Positions 29,617 through 37,238 of a stretch of DNA of 64,000 nt are shown in pieces. The DNA is from Rhodococcoides kyotonense (GTDB taxonomy: Bacteria > Actinomycetota > Actinomycetes > Mycobacteriales > Mycobacteriaceae). A program made the translations under genes and the position numbers. Under the pieces are notes generated by a model. That model was given only the letters and a program-made list of their open reading frames with translations. It was not told the origin of the DNA and did not search any database. Position 1 is the first letter of the stretch; every line of letters starts with the position of its first letter. The stretch lies in assembly GCF_001645385.1 (NCBI RefSeq), contig NZ_LVHI01000010.1:1-64000 (forward strand), in the 5' to 3' direction.

Positions 29617-30822
29617 CTAGGTTTTTGTCATAACTGCTGGTCGCACAATGGTTCTGGACGCCATCAATGCGTACGCCCTTGCGCTGTCGCACAATTGCCG
29701 AACCGACACCGATTCGTCGGGCTGGTGAGCCTGCGTTTCTATTTCTCCTGGGCCGAACACGACGGTCGGTGTACCCAGATCGCGCGCGACGAAACCTCCG
29801 TCGCACGACGCCGTCCACACGTCGGTTCCGCGGAATCCTGCCGCATCGGTGACGGCGCCGACGACCGTGCCGACGACAGCGGCATCGTTCGAGGTCAGGA
29901 AACCGGGCATCTCCATCGCGACATCGACCGACACGTCGATTCCATCGCCTGTGATGCCCGCTGCGCGGACACGGTTCGCCAGGTGTGCTGCGATGTCGTG
30001 CGCATCCTCGCCGGGAAGAAGCCGGCGGTCGGCGGTGATGACGCAGCGATCCGCGACCATCGAGGTACCCGTGCCGCCCGCGATCGTTCCGACGTTCCAC
30101 GTGCCCGGCCCCAGGGTGGGGTGCGCGGATGCCCTCAGTTCCTCGGCCATGGTGTCGAGGAGCCCGACGATGCGCGCGGCTGAGGAGATCGCATTGCGAC
30201 CGTTGCTGGGCCGCCCCGCGTGTGCGGACCGACCGGTCACCGTGATCTCGAGATTCGCAGCGCCCCGGCATCCGACGATGGTCACCAGATCCGTCGGCTC
30301 GGCGACGATGCACGACGCATACGTCCTCCGATGCGGCGCACGCACGTACGCGCGAATGCCGAGTCCGGTGTCCTCTTCGTCGACGAGACACGCGAGCGAC
30401 ACCGGTGAAGCACCCACCGCGCCTGCCTCTTTCAACGCAGCCATGGCCATGACGACCGCTGCGAGACCACCTTTCATGTCGCACGCTCCACGGCCGAACA
30501 GTCGGCCGTCTCGCACCGTTGCGCGGAACGGGTCGGACGTCCATCCGCTCCCCGCCGGAACGACGTCGGAGTGGCCGACGAACAGCACCCCCGGCTCGTC
30601 GGAACCGCCCACCGACACAACGACATTGGGACGACCGGGCGCGACATCGTCGATCTCGACGTCGAATCCGAGAGCGCGACAATGCTCGTCGAGTACTGCC
30701 GCGACGGAGCCCTCCGTGCTGCCGGGGTTCTCACCACCGGCATCGATCAGCGCCGACGCCAGGGACACGATCGCGTCGTCGTCGATACGTTCGAGAATTC
30801 GACGCTCGAGGGCGTCCGTCAT
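29617..30822 (-). CDS. M20-family deacetylase, candidate N-acetyl-diaminobutyrate deacetylase
   Basis: A 401-residue M20 (ArgE/DapE/ACY1) metallohydrolase. Zinc ligands and catalytic acid are visible at H84 (FVGHSDVVPAG), D115 (GRGACDMKGG) and E149/E150 (CLVDEEDTGLG), with the dimerisation domain in the middle. Its ATG overlaps the aminotransferase stop, so it is the third gene of the ectoine-hydrolase unit. Standard ectoine pathways use DoeB, an aspartoacylase-type deacetylase; from memory, some clusters carry an M20 alternative named DoeB2. Removing acetate from N-acetyl-L-2,4-diaminobutyrate is therefore the likely role, inferred from context. Confidence 0.75.
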   Translation of the reverse strand: MTDALERRILERIDDDAIVSLASALIDAGGENPGSTEGSVAAVLDEHCRALGFDVEIDDVAPGRPNVVVSVGGSDEPGVLFVGHSDVVPAGSGWTSDPFRATVRDGRLFGRGACDMKGGLAAVVMAMAALKEAGAVGASPVSLACLVDEEDTGLGIRAYVRAPHRRTYASCIVAEPTDLVTIVGCRGAANLEITVTGRSAHAGRPSNGRNAISSAARIVGLLDTMAEELRASAHPTLGPGTWNVGTIAGGTGTSMVADRCVITADRRLLPGEDAHDIAAHLANRVRAAGITGDGIDVSVDVAMEMPGFLTSNDAAVVGTVVGAVTDAAGFRGTDVWTASCDGGFVARDLGTPTVVFGPGEIETQAHQPDESVSVRQLCDSARAYALMASRTIVRPAVMTKT

Positions 30823-32048
30823 CGACGGGAGCTACCCGATCGTGCGTCGACGACCTTGTCGACCGCCACCGCAAGGCGTTTCACACCCTCGTCGATCCGA
30901 TCCGGAGTCGACGACGCGAAGCACAGCCGCAGCGAGTCGTGGAACGCGCCCGCGACCGAGAGTGCAGGTCCGGGAATGTAGGCAACACCCTCGGCCAGTG
31001 CGACTTCGAACAACTCCTGCGTCGAGATCGACGCGGCCTCGCCGCGCAACGTGGCCCACAGGAAGAATCCACCCTCGGGGTCGGTGGTCACGAGGCTGTC
31101 GCCGAAGTACGTCGCGATGCTCTGCTGCATGGCGATCTTCCGTGGGCGGTAGACCGCCGCGAGCGACCGAAGATGAGCGTCGAGGTACCCGCGTCGAATG
31201 AATTCGGCGATCATCCGTTGGTTCGGCAGGTTGGTGCACGTGTCCATCGCCTGCTTCGCGTTGATGATCAGCTGCCGAGCCTCGGGGGCGGCGTCCACCC
31301 ATCCGACGCGTAGGCCCGGAGCGATCATCTTGGAGAACGTGCGTACCGAGAACACGAGCGGATCGTTCGGGCTCAGCGACGGGAAGCTCGGAATGTGCTC
31401 GCCCTCGAATCGGAGAAGCCCGTACGGGTCGTCGTCGAGGATCACCGAACCCCATGCGTGCGCGAGCTCGAGCAACATGGTCCGACGCGCGAGCGACATC
31501 GTTGTACCCGAGGGGTTCTGGAAGTTCGGGATGACGTAGATCATCTTGGGGCGTCTGCCCGCGCGCTCGACCAGCTCCGGGAGGGCCTCGACGACGAGAC
31601 CGTCGGAATCCATCGGCGCTTCGAGAACGTCGCCTCCGTAGCTCAGAATCGTCGCCGTTCCGTTCGTGTACGTCGGACTTTCGACGATCACCAGATCTCC
31701 CGGATCCACGAACAACTTGCACGCGAGGTCGAGACCCTGCATACCACCGGAGGTGATGACGAGTCGGTCCGCCGACGTCGGCTCCCCCACCGAATCCAGA
31801 TAGCCGAGCAGCGCGTCGAGCAACGCCGGATCACCCTCGGTCGCAGCGTAATCCATCGCATCGGCCGTCAGGACCGACGACGCGATCTCCGAGAACGCCT
31901 GCGCCGGAACCGTTTCGGCGGCAGGTGATCCCATGGCGAATCGAACGATGTCATGCTTCTGCGACGCGAGGAGCGATGTCGAGGAGTCGATCACCGAACC
32001 CACGAGCTTGTCGGTGCGCATCGCCCAGGGCAGTGTGGTCGCAATCAT
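30819..32048 (-). CDS. Class I PLP-dependent aminotransferase
   Basis: A 409-residue fold-type I aminotransferase like 2-aminoadipate/LysN enzymes. The PLP lysine is K240 in RTFSKMIAPGLRVGW, with NFQNPSG (about 175-181) and DDDPYG (205-210) contacting the cofactor. There is no N-terminal DNA-binding domain, so it is not a MocR regulator. The ATG at 32048 follows GAAGGAG inside the end of the ectoine hydrolase gene, so the two are tightly coupled. In this cluster it could transaminate 2,4-diaminobutyrate or a derivative; the true substrate is unknown. Confidence 0.8.
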   Translation of the reverse strand: MIATTLPWAMRTDKLVGSVIDSSTSLLASQKHDIVRFAMGSPAAETVPAQAFSEIASSVLTADAMDYAATEGDPALLDALLGYLDSVGEPTSADRLVITSGGMQGLDLACKLFVDPGDLVIVESPTYTNGTATILSYGGDVLEAPMDSDGLVVEALPELVERAGRRPKMIYVIPNFQNPSGTTMSLARRTMLLELAHAWGSVILDDDPYGLLRFEGEHIPSFPSLSPNDPLVFSVRTFSKMIAPGLRVGWVDAAPEARQLIINAKQAMDTCTNLPNQRMIAEFIRRGYLDAHLRSLAAVYRPRKIAMQQSIATYFGDSLVTTDPEGGFFLWATLRGEAASISTQELFEVALAEGVAYIPGPALSVAGAFHDSLRLCFASSTPDRIDEGVKRLAVAVDKVVDARSGSSRR

Positions 32049-32049
32049 T

Positions 32050-33330
32050 TCACTCCTTCGTCAGCAGGTGCCGCGGGAAGGACGTGAACGTCTCGACTCC
32101 GCTGTCGGTTACTCGGACGGCCTCGGATACCTCGTATCCGTAGTCGTCCATCCACATTCCCCCGATGATGTGGAAGGTCATGTTCTCGGCGAGAACCGTG
32201 TCGTCGTCGGTGCGGATGCTCACCGTGCGCTCGCCCCAGTCGGGTGCGTAGGCGATGCCGATCGAGTACCCGATGCGCGACGGCTTGTGCAAGCCGTGCT
32301 CGGCGAGAGCGATGTTCCAGGTCTGCGCCAGATCGCTGGTCGTGGCACCGGGACGAACGGCGTCGAGAACGGCGTTCAAGGCCTCGCCGGTCGACTTCGC
32401 CAGATAGTCGAGCCGCGTGCTCGGAGTGCCGAGGACGATCGTGCGGGCCATCGGGACGTGGTACCGACGGAACACACCGGCCAACTCGACGACGGTGGTC
32501 TCACCGGCGATGAAAGCTTGATCGGACCACGTCAGGTGAGGTGTGTCCGCGCCCGCACCGGTGGGAAGCATGGGCACGATTGCCGGGTGGTCACCGCCGA
32601 AGGCGTCGGTGCCCTTCACCTGCGCGCTCATGATGGCGGCGGCCGCGTCGCACTGCCGCCGTCCGATCTCGACCGATTCGAACGCCGCCTCCATCGCCGA
32701 TTCGCACACACGCGCGGCGCCCCGCATCAGATCGATCTCGGCGGGTGACTTCACGACGCGCACCCAGTTGACCAACTCGTAGGAATCGGTGAATCGATAC
32801 TCGGGCAGTGCCTTGACGAGAACCTCGAAGGCGCGCGGGCTGAAGTAGTAGGAATCCATCTCCAGACCGACCTGGCCGTGCGAGAAGTTGTTCACCACAC
32901 CGAGTTCCCGCAATTTCTGGCCGACCCACACGAACGGGTGCGTATCTTTGCGCTGCACGAACGTTTCGGGGTAGCCGAACGTCTGATCCTGCGGCAACCA
33001 CGACGTCCGGAATGCGCCTGCCGCGTCCATCGCCCGCGCGAAGAAGTACAGCTCTCCTTCGAGTGGGACGTACAGCATCTGCGGGGTGTAGAACGACAAA
33101 GCGTTGTAGCCCAACAGGTAGTAGAGGTTGGACGGGTCGGTCACGATGAGGGCCGTCAGATTCTGCCGGGTCATGCGTTCCCGCACCGCGGCCAGACGAC
33201 GGGAGTACTCGTCCTCGGTGAAGGTGATCGGCGTGCTGTTCGGCAGATCCACGTATTCGGCGAGACCCGGTGCATGCTCCGGTCCGACTGCGCTGGTGAG
33301 CGCGACGACGGGATGTTCGTTCTCGTTCAC
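32050..33330 (-). CDS. doeA: Ectoine hydrolase (DoeA/EutD-like, M24 peptidase fold)
   Basis: A 426-residue protein of the creatinase/aminopeptidase P fold that aligns by eye with ectoine hydrolases along its length. Examples are LIVTDPSNLYYLLGYNALSF, GLEMDSYYFSPRAFEVL, VNWVRVVKSPAEIDLMRGAA, DAFGGDHPAIVPMLPTGAGA, APDWGERTVSIR and MTFHIIGGMWMDDYGYEVSE. The enzyme opens the ectoine ring to N-acetyl-2,4-diaminobutyrate. GTG 33330 is chosen because AAAGGGGG lies just upstream. The nearly 30-residue N-terminal lead before SRRLAAVRERM is lineage-specific. It heads a unit with an aminotransferase and an M20 deacetylase, and a palindromic operator lies 58 bases upstream. Confidence 0.88.
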   Translation of the reverse strand: MNENEHPVVALTSAVGPEHAPGLAEYVDLPNSTPITFTEDEYSRRLAAVRERMTRQNLTALIVTDPSNLYYLLGYNALSFYTPQMLYVPLEGELYFFARAMDAAGAFRTSWLPQDQTFGYPETFVQRKDTHPFVWVGQKLRELGVVNNFSHGQVGLEMDSYYFSPRAFEVLVKALPEYRFTDSYELVNWVRVVKSPAEIDLMRGAARVCESAMEAAFESVEIGRRQCDAAAAIMSAQVKGTDAFGGDHPAIVPMLPTGAGADTPHLTWSDQAFIAGETTVVELAGVFRRYHVPMARTIVLGTPSTRLDYLAKSTGEALNAVLDAVRPGATTSDLAQTWNIALAEHGLHKPSRIGYSIGIAYAPDWGERTVSIRTDDDTVLAENMTFHIIGGMWMDDYGYEVSEAVRVTDSGVETFTSFPRHLLTKE

Positions 33331-33382
33331 TGGTACCCCCTTTCGAGATGTCGCGGACGGCAGCGACCAGCCTGTACGCGTT

Positions 33383-33401
33383 TTGCAGATTGTTGACAAT
33401 C
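33383..33401. promoter_or_regulatory. Palindromic operator upstream of ectoine hydrolase gene
   Basis: TTGCAGATTGTTGACAATC contains the perfect 6-bp inverted repeat GATTGT-N2-ACAATC (33388-33401). The identical 19 bases occur on the other strand upstream of the class III aminotransferase gene (37012-37030). TTGT-N2-ACAA-type palindromes are usual targets of FCD-class GntR regulators, one of which is encoded between the two sites. On the minus strand it overlaps a TTGTCA -35-like box with TACAGG 17 bases on, which fits repression. Confidence 0.75.
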
Positions 33402-33483
33402 AGGCTAGGTGCTGAAACCTACCCACTGCAAGGGATGTCGTGTTACTTCTGCGTTGCGGACAGCCGACGGCGGCCCGGACCGC

Positions 33484-34203
33484 TCAGGACGAGGCCGGGA
33501 GTGGAACGTGCTCGGCGGGGGCCGACTCCGCCGCCATCGCCGTCGTCAGATCGTGGACGGCCGTGTCCATGTGCTCGTGCAGGCCCGCTTCGAGCGCCGC
33601 CCAATCCGAGCCGAGCAGCAGGTCGACGAGTAATTGGTGTTCCTCGACGAGTGCTTCCGGTCGGTAGTACGCGGTTTCCAGATTGGCCATGCAGATTCGC
33701 GCTTCGGCCGCGAGCGTCGCGTACATCCGAGACATCCTGCTGTTCGACGTCGCCGCCACCAACGCGGTGTGGAAGGCCAGGTCACGCTCGGCGAGCCCGA
33801 GCCAGTCGGCACGATCGATGAACGGCTGCATCTGACCGACGATGTCCGACAATTCCACTGCGGTGGACTTCAGGACCGCGAGATCGCCGTTCACGAGCGT
33901 CCACGCGGCGCCCACCTCGATCGCGGCGCGCGCCCCGTAGATCTCGGCGACGTCGTCGACACTGAGTTCGACGACGAAGACACCGCGGTTCCGGTAGCTG
34001 ACGAGCAGACCTTCCTGATTGAGACGCTGCAACGCCTCCCGGACCGGTCCACGTGAAATCTGTAGTTCTGCAGCGACATTCGCCTCGTTGATCTGCTCCC
34101 CCGGTGCGTAGGAGCCGTCGATGATGCGATCGCGGATCTGATCCGCGATCACCATCGAGGTGTTCCGCGCATCGATCGGCGTCAACCGCCTCGAACCGGT
34201 CAT
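33484..34203 (-). CDS. GntR-family regulator with FCD ligand-binding domain
   Basis: A 239-residue transcription factor. A winged helix-turn-helix (PGEQINEANVAAELQISRGP, VREALQRLNQEGLLVSYRNR) occupies roughly residues 20-75. A helical FCD sensor domain follows, with metal/acid-binding residues in AERDLAFHTALV and EEHQLLVDLL. The ATG at 34203 is chosen because AGGAGG lies 7 bases upstream; a second ATG 6 bases earlier is too close to it. It is the last gene of the aminotransferase-aldehyde dehydrogenase unit and probably binds the GATTGT-N2-ACAATC palindromes in this cluster, including its own. Its effector may be ectoine, N-acetyl-diaminobutyrate or diaminobutyrate. Confidence 0.85.
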   Translation of the reverse strand: MTGSRRLTPIDARNTSMVIADQIRDRIIDGSYAPGEQINEANVAAELQISRGPVREALQRLNQEGLLVSYRNRGVFVVELSVDDVAEIYGARAAIEVGAAWTLVNGDLAVLKSTAVELSDIVGQMQPFIDRADWLGLAERDLAFHTALVAATSNSRMSRMYATLAAEARICMANLETAYYRPEALVEEHQLLVDLLLGSDWAALEAGLHEHMDTAVHDLTTAMAAESAPAEHVPLPASS

Positions 34204-34217
34204 CGTCATGCCTCCTG

Positions 34218-35675
34218 TCAAGACCTCGGGATCGCAAAGTATTTGTATTCCAAGAACTCGTCTATGCCAACCTTGCCACCCTCACGACCGAGCCCGGATT
34301 GCTTGACGCCTCCGAACGGCGCCGCCGGATTGGACACCAATCCTGTGTTGAGTCCGACCATGCCGACCTCGAGCCGCTCCCCCATGCGCAGCGCGCGGTC
34401 GATGTCCTGCGTGAACACGTACCCGACCAGTCCCCACTCGGTGTCGTTCGCGAGCGCGATCACTTCGTCCTCGGTGTCGAACGGTACGACCGCGGCGACG
34501 GGACCGAAGATCTCGGTCGACATGAGATCGGAAGAGGCGTCGACGTCGTCGAGCACGGTGGGCGGATAGAAGTAGCCGGGTCCGTCGTCCTGGATCCCGC
34601 CGACCACCGCACGAGCCCCCCGGGACAGTGCGTCGTCGACGAGGCGTTGCACCTTGGCGCGTCCGTCCTGGTCGATCAGCGGGCCCACCTCGACACCGTC
34701 CCGAGCGCCGGCACCGACCGTCAGCGACCCCATGCGGGCGCCGAGCTTGTCGGCGAATTCCCTTGCGACGCTGCGGTGGACGAAGAATCGATTGGCGGCG
34801 GTGCACGCCTCCCCCATGTTGCGCATCTTGGCGACCATCGCCCCGTCGACCGCTCGATCGATGTCGGCGCCCTCGGCCACGATGAACGGTGCGTTGCCAC
34901 CGAGCTCCATCGACGCCCGCATGACGGTCGGTGCAGCCTGCGCCAGCAAGATCTTGCCGACCTCGGTCGAGCCGGTGAAGCTGATCTTGCGCGCGAGGCC
35001 GCTCGCCATCCACGAGCCAACGACGTCCGACGCGTTCGTCGTCGGAACGACGTTGACGACACCGGCGGGCACGCCTGCCTCGCGCAGAATGTCCGCGAGC
35101 GCCAGCGCAGTCAGCGGAGTCTGCTCGGCGGGCTTGAACACGACGGTGCATCCCGCAGCCAGCGCAGGCCCGATCTTGCGGGTACCCATGGCCAGCGGAA
35201 AGTTCCACGGCGTCACCAGAATGCACGGCCCGACGGGCGCACGCGTGACGATGATGCGGTTCTTGCCGTCGCCGGTCGACGTGTGATCACCCGAGATGCG
35301 TACCGCCTCCTCGGAAAACCATCGGAAGAACTCCGCGCCGTAGGCGACCTCTCCGCGGGCGTCGGCCAGCGGTTTGCCCATTTCGGCGGTGATCACGGCC
35401 GCCAGTTGCTCCGTGCGCTCGACGATCAGCTCGAATGCCCGACGCAGGATGTTGCTGCGTTCGCGAGGAGCCGTCGCAGCCCAGGCCTCCTGCGCATCGG
35501 CGGCGGCTGTCATCGCAGCTTCTGCGTCGGCGATCGTTCCATCGGCGACGGCGGCGATCACCTCACCGGTGGCAGGGTCGACGACGTCGAACGTCGCGTC
35601 CGTATCGCGCCACGCACCGGCGATGAAAAGTCCTGTCGGAGTATCGATGTGGGGTCGGGTAGTTGTCGCGGTCAC
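34218..35675 (-). CDS. Aldehyde dehydrogenase (succinate- or aspartate-semialdehyde type)
   Basis: A 485-residue NAD(P)-dependent aldehyde dehydrogenase closest by eye to GabD. N158 (TPWNFP), E257 (MELGGNAPF) and catalytic C291 (GEACTAANR) are in place. The GTG at 35675 follows AAAGGAG. It lies between a class III aminotransferase and the GntR gene. In ectoine breakdown DoeC oxidises aspartate semialdehyde to aspartate, and this enzyme is the obvious candidate. A plain GABA route (succinate semialdehyde to succinate) is the alternative if the aminotransferase acts on GABA. Confidence 0.82.
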   Translation of the reverse strand: MTATTTRPHIDTPTGLFIAGAWRDTDATFDVVDPATGEVIAAVADGTIADAEAAMTAAADAQEAWAATAPRERSNILRRAFELIVERTEQLAAVITAEMGKPLADARGEVAYGAEFFRWFSEEAVRISGDHTSTGDGKNRIIVTRAPVGPCILVTPWNFPLAMGTRKIGPALAAGCTVVFKPAEQTPLTALALADILREAGVPAGVVNVVPTTNASDVVGSWMASGLARKISFTGSTEVGKILLAQAAPTVMRASMELGGNAPFIVAEGADIDRAVDGAMVAKMRNMGEACTAANRFFVHRSVAREFADKLGARMGSLTVGAGARDGVEVGPLIDQDGRAKVQRLVDDALSRGARAVVGGIQDDGPGYFYPPTVLDDVDASSDLMSTEIFGPVAAVVPFDTEDEVIALANDTEWGLVGYVFTQDIDRALRMGERLEVGMVGLNTGLVSNPAAPFGGVKQSGLGREGGKVGIDEFLEYKYFAIPRS

Positions 35676-35721
35676 CGGAGCCGCTCCTTTCCGTAGTGGG
35701 CGGCGATCCTCGCCGATTCGG

Positions 35722-36984
35722 TCACAGCGCGCGCTTCAAGGTCCGGGCGAGTGCGTCGACGCCCTCGGCGATCTCGTCGTCGGTCACCACCAACGCAGGA
35801 ATCACACGGACGACATTGCCCATCCCTCCACACGTGAGCAGCAACAGGCCTTCGGAGATCGCGGTCTGCTGCACACGGGTCGCGGCGGCCGCGTCGGGTG
35901 CACCTGCGTCGTCGACGAATTCGAGCGCGAGCATCAGACCGACGCCACGTGCGTCGCCGATCGCCGAGTACTGCTCTTTCAGACCCCGGAGACCGTCGAG
36001 CAGCGCAGCGCCCTGCTTTGCCGCGTTCTCGACGAGACCCTCGTCGCGGACGACGTCGAGCGTTGCGATGGCCGCGGCCGCGGCGACCGCGTTGCCGCCG
36101 TATGTCCCGCCCTGCGAACCCGGCCATGCCTTCGACATCAGCCCGGTGGACGCCGTGATCGCCGAGATCGGGAAGCCCGACGCGAGCCCCTTGGCCGTGA
36201 TCACGATGTCGGGCTTCGCTGCCGAATGCTCGTGACCCCAGAACTTGCCGGTGCGTCCGACGCCTGCCTGCACCTCGTCGACGACGAACACGATGCCGTG
36301 CCGGTCCGCGCGTTCGCGCAGTCCTTCGAGGAACGCGGGCGGGGTCTGGATGTAACCGCCGTCGCCGAGGACCGGTTCGATGATGAACGCCGCGGTGTCG
36401 GCGGGACTCGAGACGGTGGCGAGCAGGTAGTCGAGCTCCTTCAGCGCGAAGGCCACGGCGGTGTCGACGTCCCAGCCGTAACGAAACGCGTACGGGAACG
36501 GTGCGATGTGGACGCCGCCCATGATCGGCGAGAAGCCGGACCGAAATTTCGTGCCCGCGGTGGTGAGCGACGCAGCCGCGACCGTCCGGCCGTGGAATCC
36601 GCCGTGGAAGGCGATGATGTTCGGACGCCCAGTTGCCATGCGCGCCAGACGAATCGACGCCTCGACTGCCTCCGAGCCGGAGTTCGCGTAGAACACGCTG
36701 TCCAGACCGGCCGGCAGGACATCGCCGAGCTTCTCGGTCAGCTCGAGGAGAGGCTTGTGCATGACGGTCGTGTACTGCGCGTGGATGATCTTGCCGACCT
36801 GCTCGCGCGCGGCCTCGACGACCCTCGGATGGCAATGCCCGGTGCTGGTGACGCCGATCCCCGTCGTGAAGTCGAGGTACCGGTTCCCGTCCGTCCCGTG
36901 GATCCAACTCCCGATCGCGTGGTCCACGACGACAGGGGTCGCCTGCTTCAGGGCTGGACTGAGGTGAGTGGTCGACGCTGTCAT
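35722..36984 (-). CDS. Class III aminotransferase, candidate diaminobutyrate transaminase
   Basis: A 420-residue omega-aminotransferase (GabT/ArgD group). The PLP lysine is K265 (VITAKGLASGFPIS), with D236 in VVDEVQAGVGRTG and GFHGRTVAAASLTTAGTKF binding the cofactor phosphate. It is distinct from EctB encoded 6 kb away. In ectoine catabolism DoeD converts 2,4-diaminobutyrate to aspartate semialdehyde, the substrate for the next gene's product; GABA transaminase is the other reading. The ATG at 36984 is the last of three in-frame candidates (36993 and 37023 are others). It heads a unit with the dehydrogenase and GntR genes. Confidence 0.82.
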   Translation of the reverse strand: MTASTTHLSPALKQATPVVVDHAIGSWIHGTDGNRYLDFTTGIGVTSTGHCHPRVVEAAREQVGKIIHAQYTTVMHKPLLELTEKLGDVLPAGLDSVFYANSGSEAVEASIRLARMATGRPNIIAFHGGFHGRTVAAASLTTAGTKFRSGFSPIMGGVHIAPFPYAFRYGWDVDTAVAFALKELDYLLATVSSPADTAAFIIEPVLGDGGYIQTPPAFLEGLRERADRHGIVFVVDEVQAGVGRTGKFWGHEHSAAKPDIVITAKGLASGFPISAITASTGLMSKAWPGSQGGTYGGNAVAAAAAIATLDVVRDEGLVENAAKQGAALLDGLRGLKEQYSAIGDARGVGLMLALEFVDDAGAPDAAAATRVQQTAISEGLLLLTCGGMGNVVRVIPALVVTDDEIAEGVDALARTLKRAL

Positions 36985-37011
36985 GCGGTCCATCGTGGGC
37001 GCCACATTGCC

Positions 37012-37030
37012 GATTGTCAACAATCTGCAA
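37012..37030. promoter_or_regulatory. Palindromic operator upstream of class III aminotransferase gene
   Basis: Read leftward, the site is TTGCAGATTGTTGACAATC, identical to the 19 bases at 33383-33401. Its palindrome is GATTGT-N2-ACAATC (37012-37025). A TTGACA -35 box lies inside the palindrome on the minus strand, and the predicted transcript start falls almost on the ATG at 36984, suggesting a leaderless message that a bound repressor would block. Confidence 0.75.
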
Positions 37031-37061
37031 CTGACTTTCTGGCGCCCCCACCCGCCTTTCC

Positions 37062-37186
37062 GGACCGAATGTCACGTTCGGTCACTCGGAGTGAGCGAGG
37101 GACGCCCTCGCTGATGTTCGGGCGTTCGGCGCCCACCGGACCGAATGACGCATTCGGTCACCTTGAGTGAGCACGGGACGCCCTCG
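37062..37186. repeat. Two direct copies of a hairpin-bearing intergenic repeat
   Basis: A unit of about 49 bp beginning GGACCGAATG and ending GGGACGCCCTCG occurs at 37062-37110 and again at 37138-37186 with a few differences. Each copy holds an ACCGAA/TTCGGT inverted repeat. Copy 1 also holds an AGCGAGGG-ACG-CCCTCGCT hairpin that is broken in copy 2. The pair lies between divergent genes, the class III aminotransferase and ribokinase, so it is not a terminator position. Confidence 0.7.
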
Positions 37187-37238
37187 GTCCGTCTCACCCC
37201 TCCCCCGCACCCCCACCCCGGCCGCATAGTGTCATCCC

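Noticed and set aside
30819-32048. MocR/EnuR-type regulator of ectoine catabolism
   Set aside because: The protein is only the aminotransferase fold; there is no N-terminal winged helix, and the length is that of an enzyme.
37062-37186. CRISPR array
   Set aside because: Only two repeat copies with internal hairpins, no regular spacers and no cas genes.
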